From Chloroflexota bacterium (GTDB lineage Bacteria > Chloroflexota > UBA11872): 64,000 bases of DNA. Positions within the stretch are counted from its first letter, which is position 1. The number at the start of each line of letters is the position of its first letter. Location of the stretch: assembly GCA_022821905.1 (NCBI GenBank), contig JAJECS010000003.1, positions 1 to 64,000 on the forward strand. The letters are read 5' to 3'. Of the stretch, positions 11,677 to 19,175 are shown piece by piece. The notes below the pieces were generated by a model that worked only from the letters and a program-made list of their open reading frames with translations, ran no database searches and had not been told where the DNA came from. The translations under genes and the position numbers were made by a program.

Positions 11677-12159
11677 TCAGTTCTCCGCTTCGCGGCGGGG
11701 ATCGACGGAGGAAGCGGGCTCCCCTTGCGCCGTCACCAGGGCGTCGCGCGACGACAGCGCCGTCCGCCAGGCATCGAGGTGGTGGCGCGTTCGCTCGATC
11801 GTCTCCTCCAGGTCGTTGAAATCGATCGGCTTGGTGATGAAATCGAACGCGCCACGTCGCATCGCCGTGCGGATGTTCTTCATATCGCCGTACGCCGACA
11901 GGATGACAGCGCGGACTGAGGGATCGACCCTCGGAATCTGCTCCAACAACGTCAGGCCGTCCATGTGGGGCATGTTGATGTCCGAAACGACGATGTCAAT
12001 GTCCTGGTCTTCCTGCAACAGATCGAGAGCGTCGACGCCGTTGTTCGCGAAGACAAAGCAATAGTCACCAGGCCGAATCCTGTGTCGCATGCGCTGCGTC
12101 ACCAGCGGCTCGAAATCAGGCTCGTCGTCGACCATGAGGATTTTGTAGGGTCGTCCCAT
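11677..12159 (-). CDS. stand-alone receiver-domain response regulator
   Basis: A 160-residue receiver protein, very similar to the receiver of the downstream PP2C gene: both have PY-ILVVDDEPD-EPL, DINMP-MDGLTLL-QIP, SAYGDM-NIRTAM-RGAFDF-TKP and the linker start ALSSRDALV. It stops soon after that linker, so it looks like a duplicate that lost or never had the phosphatase. An excellent ribosome site AGGAGGGG precedes ATG 12159. Without an output domain it could act as a phosphate sink or regulate by protein contact. First gene of the two-gene operon. Confidence 0.9.
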   Translation of the reverse strand: MGRPYKILMVDDEPDFEPLVTQRMRHRIRPGDYCFVFANNGVDALDLLQEDQDIDIVVSDINMPHMDGLTLLEQIPRVDPSVRAVILSAYGDMKNIRTAMRRGAFDFITKPIDFNDLEETIERTRHHLDAWRTALSSRDALVTAQGEPASSVDPRREAEN

Positions 12160-12507
12160 CTCCGCCCCTCCTGCTTCGCCGATCTCGCCGTTCGTCGAAC
12201 GACGGCAGCCGGCCCATGCTCAGAAGCAGGCGTATCCACGTAATCTAGCCCAGAAGCGCCGTCACTGTAGCGGATTCCCGCAGTGTGTTGGCAGCGATTC
12301 GGGCGCCCCGCCAGCACCCATGCGTCCCGAGAGCCCGCACGTCTGACGCATGGCGCGTCGCGATTTTCGGCGTCCGGCCGAAGTCGCAGCCGCGCGGCGA
12401 CTCCCCCGTTTGGACAATCGCGGCGCAAAGCTGCGAACCTGAAACAATTGCAGCCTGGCAACGTTGCCGGCTCGTCCGGAATCCGCCCCGAATCTGAGGA
12501 AAGCACC
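12160..12507. other. divergent promoter region, no gene seen
   Basis: A 348-base gap between the receiver operon (minus) and the solute-binding protein gene (plus). An open frame continues upstream of the latter from 12283 but lacks a signal peptide and family similarity, so I treat it as non-coding. It must hold both promoters; I could not pick convincing -35/-10 pairs. The ribosome site TGAGGAAAG for the plus-strand gene is at 12495-12503. Confidence 0.5.
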
Positions 12508-14550
12508 ATGCGTAACAGGTTGATGGCGCTGCTCGTCGCCGGGCTGCTCCTCGCGCTCGCCGCGCCGGTTGGCGCCACCGACGACTGCGAATTCGTCCTC
12601 GGGTTCGCCACGCTCAAATCGCTGATCGACGCCGCCGAGGGACCGGACACCGTCGGCGAGTGCCTGGAAAACGAGAGCTTCGACCCGATGTTGGGCGAGG
12701 CGCATCAGCAGACCGCGGGCGGGCTGATGGTGTGGCGCAAGGCCGACAACTGGACCGGATTCAGCGACGGGCAGCGCACGTGGATTCACGGGCCCGAGGG
12801 GTTGCAATCTCGCCTCGCCACCGAGCTGCTCGACTGGGAACGCATTGCCCAGCTTCGCCTGAATGCCTCCGGATTCGAGTACGCCGTCGGCCAGCCGGGC
12901 GGGTCATTGGCAGTCGCGACCATTTCCGAGCCGCTCACCTTCAACCTGGCCATCTCCAACGACGCCTCCTCGTCGGGCATCTTGGGCTTTCTCTTCGACG
13001 GCCTCACGGAAACGTCATGGCTGACGGACGAGGTGGAGCCGTCGCTGGCGGCGTCCTGGGAACACTCGGAGGACGGCTTGACCTGGACCTTCCACCTCCG
13101 CCGGGACGTCACCTGGCACGACGGACAGCCCTTCACCGCCCAAGACGTGGACTTCACGTTCAACCGGCTCATCTACAACGACGACATCGCCGCCAGCAGC
13201 CGCGCCTCGTTCCAATTCCGCGTCTTTGATGAGGAATCCGGCACGTGGCGCGAGTCGCCGATGACGGTCACCGCGCTGGACGACTACACCGTGCGGTGCG
13301 TGCTGCCGGCGCCGTTCGCCCCCTTCCTGCGCAGCATGGGAACGGCGATCTACCCCAAGCACATCCTCGAGCCGCACGTGGACGACGGCACGTTTGCCTC
13401 GGTCTGGGGCATCGAGACGGACCCAGCCGAAATCATCGGTACCGGGCCGTTCACCATCGCCAGCTACGTTCCGGGCGAGCAGATTGTGATGCGGCGCAAC
13501 CCGAGCTACTGGCTCAAGGACGCCGCCGGAAACACTCTGCCCTACCTGGAGACGATCGAATACACCATCGTTGAGGACTTCGAGGCCGAGCTCGCCAGGT
13601 TCATGGCCGGCGAGGCCGACATTCACGGCGTGCTCGGCGAGGAGTTCGCCGACCTCGAGCCGCTGCAGGCCGACGGCAACTTCACCATCCACCGGCGCGG
13701 GCCGGCATTTGGGACCACCTTCCTCGGATTCAACATGAACCCGGGAACCAACCCGGACACCGGCGAGCCGTATCTCGCGCCGGAGAAGCTGAAGTGGTTC
13801 CAAAACGTGACATTCCGCCAGGCCGTCGCGCACAGCATCGACAAGGACGCGATCATCGAGGGCGTGCTGCACGGGCTGGGCTATCCGCAGTGGTCGTCCG
13901 TCAGCCCCGCGGCCGGCGACTTCCACAATCCCGACGTGCGCCGCTATCCCTATGACATTGCTCGGGCCAATCGGATGCTGGACGACCTGGGGTGGGTGGA
14001 CACCGACGGGGACGGCGTGCGCGAGGACGACGCCGGCAATCCGATCTCGTTCACGCTGGTGACCAACACCGGCAACACCGTGCGCAGCAGCGCCGGCGAG
14101 ATCATCCACCAGGGTCTGACCGCCATAGGCATTGGCGCGGACTACCAGTTGATCGACTTCGGCGTACTCGTCGGCCAGCTGGTCAGGACCTATGACTGGG
14201 AAGCCTTGATCATCGGCTTCACCGGCGGGACTGACCCGCACAGCGGCATCAACCTCTGGCACTCCGCCGAGGGCCTGCATCTCTGGTATCCGAATCAGCC
14301 CGAGCCGGCGACGGCGTGGGAAGCGGAGATCGACGAGCTGTACATCAAGGCCAGCCAGGAGCTCGACCGCGACCAGCGCGTGGCCTACTACCACCGCGCA
14401 CAGGCAATCGCCGCCGAGAACGTGCCGGTGATCTACACGACGCTCTCGGAACGACTGACCGCGGTGCGCAACGTCTTCGGCAACACCACGCCCACGCTGT
14501 ACGGGCTGTGGGATATCCGCTATCTCTATCGGACGGACCTGGCGGGCTAG
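12508..14550 (+). CDS. family 5 (peptide/oligosaccharide-type) ABC solute-binding protein with an extra N-terminal module
   Basis: A 680-residue exported protein. Residues 1-25 form a signal peptide (MRNRLMALLVAGLLLALAAP) with a likely type I cleavage after VGA; no lipobox cysteine. Residues about 26-112 are an additional small module featuring GGLMVWRKADNWTGFSDG and TWIHGPEGLQSRL, a pattern I recall as recurrent in Chloroflexota extracytoplasmic proteins. From about residue 135 the SBP_bac_5 domain runs to the end, with SLAASWEHSEDGLTWTFHLR, WHDGQPFTAQDV and GTGPFTI. It should capture peptides or glycosides outside the membrane for an ABC importer. No permease or ATPase gene adjoins it. The start at 12508 is fixed by the signal peptide and TGAGGA site. 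Confidence 0.9.
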   Translation: MRNRLMALLVAGLLLALAAPVGATDDCEFVLGFATLKSLIDAAEGPDTVGECLENESFDPMLGEAHQQTAGGLMVWRKADNWTGFSDGQRTWIHGPEGLQSRLATELLDWERIAQLRLNASGFEYAVGQPGGSLAVATISEPLTFNLAISNDASSSGILGFLFDGLTETSWLTDEVEPSLAASWEHSEDGLTWTFHLRRDVTWHDGQPFTAQDVDFTFNRLIYNDDIAASSRASFQFRVFDEESGTWRESPMTVTALDDYTVRCVLPAPFAPFLRSMGTAIYPKHILEPHVDDGTFASVWGIETDPAEIIGTGPFTIASYVPGEQIVMRRNPSYWLKDAAGNTLPYLETIEYTIVEDFEAELARFMAGEADIHGVLGEEFADLEPLQADGNFTIHRRGPAFGTTFLGFNMNPGTNPDTGEPYLAPEKLKWFQNVTFRQAVAHSIDKDAIIEGVLHGLGYPQWSSVSPAAGDFHNPDVRRYPYDIARANRMLDDLGWVDTDGDGVREDDAGNPISFTLVTNTGNTVRSSAGEIIHQGLTAIGIGADYQLIDFGVLVGQLVRTYDWEALIIGFTGGTDPHSGINLWHSAEGLHLWYPNQPEPATAWEAEIDELYIKASQELDRDQRVAYYHRAQAIAAENVPVIYTTLSERLTAVRNVFGNTTPTLYGLWDIRYLYRTDLAG

Positions 14551-14729
14551 AGCGCGAGCCATTTGGAAGTGGGGGCGGGTTTGAAACCCGCCCCTACGGG
14601 ACTTGCCGGTGTTGAGGCGTCCCCTGTGGGCGCCTTCTGTCTCGACCGCAGTCCGGCTCCCTCTCCTCGGGGAGAGGGTTGGAGCCTGCCCCGGACTTGA
14701 TCCGGGGGTGAGGGGTCCGCCGGCCCCGG
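14551..14729. repeat. intergenic palindrome cluster between convergent genes
   Basis: This gap between two convergent genes holds several perfect or near-perfect inverted repeats: an 11-bp arm pair around a single G at 14572-14594 (GGGGCGGGTTT and AAACCCGCCCC), CCCTCTCC/GGAGAGGG at 14659-14678 and CCCCGGA/TCCGGGG at 14689-14707. They could serve as a bidirectional transcription end for the solute-binding protein and FIST genes, although no T-run follows. The sequences look like dispersed repeat types common in GC-rich genomes. Confidence 0.6.
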
Positions 14730-15881
14730 TCAGCCCGCCTTCGGTCGAAAGATCGCCAGGCTGGCCGTAAACCCATGCACGAAATTGGCCCCGCCGATCG
14801 GCCCCAGTTCCCCGCCGCAGAAGAAGCCGCTCACCGGCACCTCGGTGCCAAGCGCCTGCCTCACCAGCGAAATATCCCCATCAGGCCGTCCATACATCCG
14901 CGAGCCGCGTCCGTTGCACGTGAACAGCAGCGCGCCGGCGGCCTCCGGCTCGAACGCCTGCGGCGTGAGCAGCAGCTCCAGGTCCTCCTGGGCCGTCGCG
15001 GCGTCGCGCACGTGAAACTGCACCGTGTCCTGCTCGCTCACGATGCCCGTCACGGCCAGCGCGCCGGAGCCGGCGTCGGCGCCCATCAGTCCGCGGATCA
15101 GGAAACCGCCGCGGCCCCAATCGTCGGCGTCGGACGAGATCGCGTGGCCCAGCATCACGCCCGAGCGCATCAGCTCCTGGTCATTCTCCGCGGCCTCGGC
15201 AAACACCTGCCGCAGCGTGTCGATCGGCGACTGCCCGTCAAGTTCGGTGATGATGTTGCCCTTCGCACTGGTGACGGTGCGCGGCGAGCCGACGGGCCGG
15301 CATCCCTGCGAGACGACGATGCTCACGTCCACCGCACCCCGCAGCGCCACGCCGACGGCGCCCCGGTCGGTGATGCGGTCGTTGTGGGCCATGCGATTGC
15401 CGCCGGCCGCGCGCGCCCAACTGGCGATGCCGCCGATCAGCGGCACGCCGGGCGCAAGCTCATTCATGCGCTCGACAAGCTGTTCCGTGTGCACCGAGAA
15501 GGGGTCCACCAGCGCCACCACCGCCGCGGCGCCCTGCAACTGCGCCGCGGCCGCCTCGCCGTCCTCGAGCAGCGCCGCCAGATCCGGCAGCGGGTCGATC
15601 TGGACGCCCGGCATCGAGCCCACCAGCAGCGCCGTCGCCGTCTCGTCCTCGATCTCGCGTCCGGCGGCCACCACGCTCTCGGCGGTGCAGGCCAGGAAAT
15701 GCCGCGCCGGCAGCGCCTCGCGAACCGCCTCGATGACGGGGCCGATCTCGGTGTTGTCCGGCGGCCGCACGAAGGCCACGGCCAAGTCCAACGCCCCATC
15801 CGCGCCCGGCACCTGGTCCCGCAAGTCCGCCGCAACGGCCTCGGGCGCATGCTCCAGCGACGCCGCCGACCAGAATTTCAT
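14730..15881 (-). CDS. FIST domain protein
   Basis: A 383-residue protein with FIST_N followed by FIST_C. Recognisable features are PARHFLACTAESVVAAGREI early, VPLIGGIASWARAAGG in the middle, and the C-terminal GALLFTCNGRGSRMYGRPD and VSGFFCGGELGPIGGANFVHG that end the family. FIST domains are predicted ligand-binding sensory modules (amino acids have been suggested) often coupled to kinases; this copy is free-standing with no signalling gene in the same operon. The start is ATG 15881 (MKFWSAASLEHAPEA); the frame remains open upstream to 15974 but without family similarity. Confidence 0.85.
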   Translation of the reverse strand: MKFWSAASLEHAPEAVAADLRDQVPGADGALDLAVAFVRPPDNTEIGPVIEAVREALPARHFLACTAESVVAAGREIEDETATALLVGSMPGVQIDPLPDLAALLEDGEAAAAQLQGAAAVVALVDPFSVHTEQLVERMNELAPGVPLIGGIASWARAAGGNRMAHNDRITDRGAVGVALRGAVDVSIVVSQGCRPVGSPRTVTSAKGNIITELDGQSPIDTLRQVFAEAAENDQELMRSGVMLGHAISSDADDWGRGGFLIRGLMGADAGSGALAVTGIVSEQDTVQFHVRDAATAQEDLELLLTPQAFEPEAAGALLFTCNGRGSRMYGRPDGDISLVRQALGTEVPVSGFFCGGELGPIGGANFVHGFTASLAIFRPKAG

Positions 15882-16061
15882 CGGGCGGTCGTTCTGCGCA
15901 CGGTGTCGCTTCCCATAGCTGAATCTACACCGTTGGCGAGGAGCGGTTCGCAAGCAAGTCCGAGTAGGGGGCAACCCTGGTGGTTGCCCGGCCTACTATC
16001 CCCAGGCACACGCAGGCGTACTACCCTCAACGTAACTACAGCGGACGAGAACGATTCGAGC
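15882..16061. other. divergent intergenic region with a palindrome
   Basis: Non-coding gap between the FIST gene (minus) and the DNA methyltransferase gene (plus). It contains an inverted repeat at 15964-15996, with GTAGG and GGGCAACC on the left mirrored by GGTTGCCC and CCTAC on the right around a 5-base loop. Both promoters should be here; none was identified with confidence. An open frame crossing this gap into the methyltransferase gene is antisense to FIST and not used. Confidence 0.5.
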
Positions 16062-18935
16062 ATGACCGCCTCCGGCAGCACGCGCACTCACGAGAGCGTC
16101 ATCAACGACAACTTGTCGCGGCTCTTGCGGGAGCGCCTGGGCTTGACGACAGCCGCGGAAGTCATGCACGGCCGCGTGCGACCGGACATTGTCGTGCGCC
16201 GATCGGAAGGTCCGGTCGTGCTCGAAGTCGAGTTCGAGCCGGCGGCCACGGTGGATGCCGACGCGTTGTCGCGCCTGGACCTGGAGATCGACGGTCAACC
16301 CGTGCGTGTCGCATTAGCCGTCACCGTCCCCGGGCGATTGCGCGCGATCGACCAGCAATACCTCTACGAGCGCCTCGCCGGCGCGACCTTCACCTGGCGC
16401 GAGTGGCGGCTAGACGGAACCTCGGGACCCAAGGTCAGCGGCGGCGTGGCCGAGCTTGGCAACGCGGCGGCGCGGGCAACCCCGCCCGCCAGCAATCTGC
16501 AAGATGCGGTCAAAGTCCTGGACTATGGCGTTCGGCGCGCTGGATCGCGGATTTACGGAGCACCCGGCACGCTGGCGCGCGTGGCCGAAGTCTTCAATGC
16601 GCCGCCCGGCGACGAGGCGGCCCACATGGCCGCGCTGGTCATCACCAACGCCATGGTCTTCCAGGATCGGCTGGCCAGTGTCGACGCCGCCATTCAGCCC
16701 ACCAGCGCCGCCGTTGAACAGGGGCGCTTCTCTCCCCAGCGGCTACTGACGCACTGGGACGCGATCCTGGACATTGACTACTACCCAATCTTCAGCATGG
16801 CCCGAAACGTGGTGGCCCGATTGGCAGGAGTCGAGGTGGCCGACGTGCTGGAGGTGTGTGCGTGGACGGCGGGGCGTCTGCTGGGCATGGGCGCAGTGGG
16901 CCGTCACGACCTGGCCGGGCGCATCTTCAATGAGCTGGTCACCGAGCGAAAGTTGCTGGCCGCGTTCTATACCAGCATCCCGGCCGCCACCCTGCTAGCG
17001 GGGCTGGCGTTAGCGCCGGAACGCTGGCCAGGCGTGGACTGGAGCGACACCGAGAACCTGCGCCAACTGCGCGTGGTCGATCCCGCCTGTGGCACCGGCA
17101 CGCTGCTCATGGCGGCCTACCAGCAGATCGTCCAAAACCGCGCGACCGCGCCAGCTTCGGTCATTCCGGCGGAAGCCGGAATCCAGAAGACCGACGAGAC
17201 CCTGCACCAAGCACTCGTCGAGCACACCCTATTCGGCGCCGACGTGGTGCAGGCCGTCATTCACCTTACTGCCGCCACGCTTGCCGCCATGTCACCGTCC
17301 GTTGGTTTCACCCAGATGCAGCTTCATAGCCTGCACATGGGCGTAGACGATTCCGGCGGCATCCGACTCGGCTCCCTCGACTGGCTGGAAGCTCCAGAAG
17401 CCCAGTCCGACTTCTCTGGCACGGGCGTGCAGATCGGTGCGAGGGGAGTCGCAAGACGCGCGGTCCCGCGACCACGCGCCGACCTCGTCATCAGCAATCC
17501 GCCCTATACCCGGCGCGGCAGCGACGGCGGCCAGGGCGAGGCGCTGGCGCGGGTGCTGGACCTGCCCGCAGGCGATGCGGAGGCGCAAAGGGCCGTGGCC
17601 CAGCGCACCTCCGCCCTCATTAGGGGCACGCCCGCAAACCAGACGGCCGGTCATGGCGCCTCGTTCACAGTTCTCGCCGACCGGCTGGTGGGACCCGGCG
17701 GCCGCTTAGCGTTTGTGCTGCCGGTGACGGCGCTGGCCGGCGAGTCCTGGCGGGACGTGCGTCAGATGCTTGCCGACCGCTATGCGATCGAGTTCGTGGT
17801 TTCATCCCACGACCCTGAGCTGCGCTCCATGTCCTTCGACACCGACATTGCCGAGGCCCTTGTAGTCGCCCGTCGACTGCGCGAGGACGAGACGCCATCG
17901 GGCCGGGGCCGATTTGTCAACCTCTGGCGCGCGCCCTACCGCGACACCGATGCACTTGCGCTGGTCAGCGCCATCAACGCAGCATCCGCGGCGCCCCTGC
18001 ACCGCTCCGACGGTCCGCCGATCGGCGGTATTCCATTGATAGTCGGTGGCGAGCAGTGGGGCGAGCTGTTGGATGGGCCGGTGGACGCGAGACCATGGGC
18101 CGCTTCCCGCTGGAAGCAGGGCCAGACAGGCCAATTCGCCGCCGCACTGGAACGCGGCGAGATTTGGGCGGCCGACGGCTCGCGTGTAGTTACCCAGCTT
18201 CCGATTGCGCCCATGCAGGACGTTTGCCACGTAGGCCCACAACACCGCCGGATTCGCGGCTCGTTGGGCGTATTCGATGGCTATCACGGTTGGGATGCTC
18301 AGGCGCAGTTTCCTGCGCTCTGGGCGCACTCGGAGAAGGTGCATCAAGGATTAGTTGCGGAACCGAACGCGCGGCTTTATCCCCAGGCCGGCCGCGAACA
18401 CGGGCCGATATGGGCCCAGGCCGGCACGCTTCAGATAACGTGCGACGTTCGGTATAACTCCCAGCGAGTCATGGCAACAAACACAATCGTGCGGACATTA
18501 GGCATGAGCACCTGGCACACGATCCGTGGCCGAGAGAATGCTCCCGGCGCAAGGTCGCAGCAGGAAGCCGCTTTGGCTCTTTGGCTCAACTCCACACTCG
18601 GCCTGCTCCAGCACGCCGATCACGCGAATCGGACACAGTTCGGCAGAGGGCGAGGCAACAAGGGAATGCTAGAGACCCTCCCCACGCTCGACGTGCGTCA
18701 CCTGCAACCGTGGCAACTCGACGCGGCCCAGTCCATCTGGCACGACTTCCAGGGCCGAACCTTCGAGTCCTTTCACCGCTGCGCCGTCGACCCCGCCCGC
18801 ATCGACCTCGACCAACGCATCATCACCGATCTGCTCGGCCTCGACGACCAGGCCCTAACCACCATCACCCGCCTGCGCACCCTCCTCGCCACCGATCCGT
18901 CCATCCACGGCGCTAAACACCCGGACTTGCCATAG
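16062..18935 (+). CDS. adenine-specific DNA methyltransferase, possible type IIG restriction-modification enzyme
   Basis: A 957-residue protein. The SAM motif I DPACGTG is at 340-346 and the catalytic NPPY at 479-482, the gamma-class N6-adenine arrangement seen in Eco57I/type I-like enzymes; AFYTSIPAATLLAGLAL ahead of motif I fits the N6_Mtase lead-in. Residues 35-60 contain P41-D42 then E55-V-E57, resembling a PD-(D/E)xK nuclease core and suggesting a single-chain restriction enzyme with N-terminal nuclease, helical connector, methyltransferase and C-terminal recognition region. The third catalytic position is E not K, so nuclease activity is uncertain. Residues 366-375 (SVIPAEAGIQ) are encoded by an inserted palindromic repeat. 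The start at 16062 gives MTASGSTRTHESVIND. It is the gene before the retron. Confidence 0.85.
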   Translation: MTASGSTRTHESVINDNLSRLLRERLGLTTAAEVMHGRVRPDIVVRRSEGPVVLEVEFEPAATVDADALSRLDLEIDGQPVRVALAVTVPGRLRAIDQQYLYERLAGATFTWREWRLDGTSGPKVSGGVAELGNAAARATPPASNLQDAVKVLDYGVRRAGSRIYGAPGTLARVAEVFNAPPGDEAAHMAALVITNAMVFQDRLASVDAAIQPTSAAVEQGRFSPQRLLTHWDAILDIDYYPIFSMARNVVARLAGVEVADVLEVCAWTAGRLLGMGAVGRHDLAGRIFNELVTERKLLAAFYTSIPAATLLAGLALAPERWPGVDWSDTENLRQLRVVDPACGTGTLLMAAYQQIVQNRATAPASVIPAEAGIQKTDETLHQALVEHTLFGADVVQAVIHLTAATLAAMSPSVGFTQMQLHSLHMGVDDSGGIRLGSLDWLEAPEAQSDFSGTGVQIGARGVARRAVPRPRADLVISNPPYTRRGSDGGQGEALARVLDLPAGDAEAQRAVAQRTSALIRGTPANQTAGHGASFTVLADRLVGPGGRLAFVLPVTALAGESWRDVRQMLADRYAIEFVVSSHDPELRSMSFDTDIAEALVVARRLREDETPSGRGRFVNLWRAPYRDTDALALVSAINAASAAPLHRSDGPPIGGIPLIVGGEQWGELLDGPVDARPWAASRWKQGQTGQFAAALERGEIWAADGSRVVTQLPIAPMQDVCHVGPQHRRIRGSLGVFDGYHGWDAQAQFPALWAHSEKVHQGLVAEPNARLYPQAGREHGPIWAQAGTLQITCDVRYNSQRVMATNTIVRTLGMSTWHTIRGRENAPGARSQQEAALALWLNSTLGLLQHADHANRTQFGRGRGNKGMLETLPTLDVRHLQPWQLDAAQSIWHDFQGRTFESFHRCAVDPARIDLDQRIITDLLGLDDQALTTITRLRTLLATDPSIHGAKHPDLP
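17160..17186. repeat. palindromic repeat arm inside the methyltransferase gene
   Basis: A 27-base copy of the short arm of the dispersed repeat, starting GTCATTCCGGCGG and ending GCCGGAATCCAG. It is in frame and adds residues that read VIPAEAGIQ shortly after motif I of the methyltransferase, between helices, where an insertion may be tolerated. It is the only copy in this window seen within a gene and it has no partner arm nearby. Confidence 0.85.
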
Positions 18936-19009
18936 CAACGTCGCCCTGCCCGCTGTGCGCAATCGAAAGCACGTATTCAACCTTCCCTGTTGTTGTACAC
19001 TTTCGCGGT
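18936..19009 (+). promoter_or_regulatory. probable promoter region of the retron
   Basis: A 74-base gap between the methyltransferase stop and the a1 repeat of the retron RNA. Retron ncRNAs are transcribed together with their RT from a promoter just upstream. TACACT at 18996-19001 is the best -10 candidate and would place initiation close to the a1 repeat; no good -35 is seen. Composition shifts from GC-rich to AT-richer here. Confidence 0.35.
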
Positions 19010-19145
19010 TTGGAGCGACTCCGCAGGTAGAGGTTGCCGACGATACGTTGGCGAGTTGATTGGATGTGCCTGCAGTCCGCCGTGAGGTGTCTCGTTCTTC
19101 TGGTTGTTCTCGTGCGCGGGGAGGAGTGCCTGCGGAGTCCTCCAA
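19010..19145 (+). ncRNA. retron msr-msd ncRNA
   Basis: Predicted template and primer RNA for the downstream RT. The a1 strand at 19010-19027 (TTGGAGCGACTCCGCAGG) pairs with a2 at 19129-19145 (CCTGCGGAGTCCTCCAA) over 17 base pairs with one bulged C at 19016. Inside, an msr-type hairpin pairs 19034-19042 with 19046-19054 around an ATA loop. An msd-type stem pairs 19076-19086 with 19109-19120 (one bulged C at 19115) around a 22-base loop. The segment GTAGAGG right after a1 is where the 2'-5' branching guanosine would be expected; G19030 is the best candidate. The RT start lies 30 bases beyond a2, the usual retron layout. The folds were drawn by eye. Confidence 0.82.
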
Positions 19146-19175
19146 TCCAAATCTAATCCAAAGAGCTCGACATTC

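Noticed and set aside
13015..14562. Minus-strand frame of about 515 codons across the solute-binding protein gene
   Set aside because: Antisense shadow with no domain; the plus-strand frame has a signal peptide and a clear family match.
14775..16061. N-terminal extension of the methyltransferase reading frame by over 400 codons
   Set aside because: This part is antisense to the FIST gene and low-complexity (His/Arg/Gln rich); the recognisable protein starts at ATG 16062.
19104..19175. Upstream TTG start for the RT-TIR protein
   Set aside because: It lies inside the msd and a2 regions of the retron RNA and adds residues with no RT similarity; GTG 19176 fits the usual retron layout.
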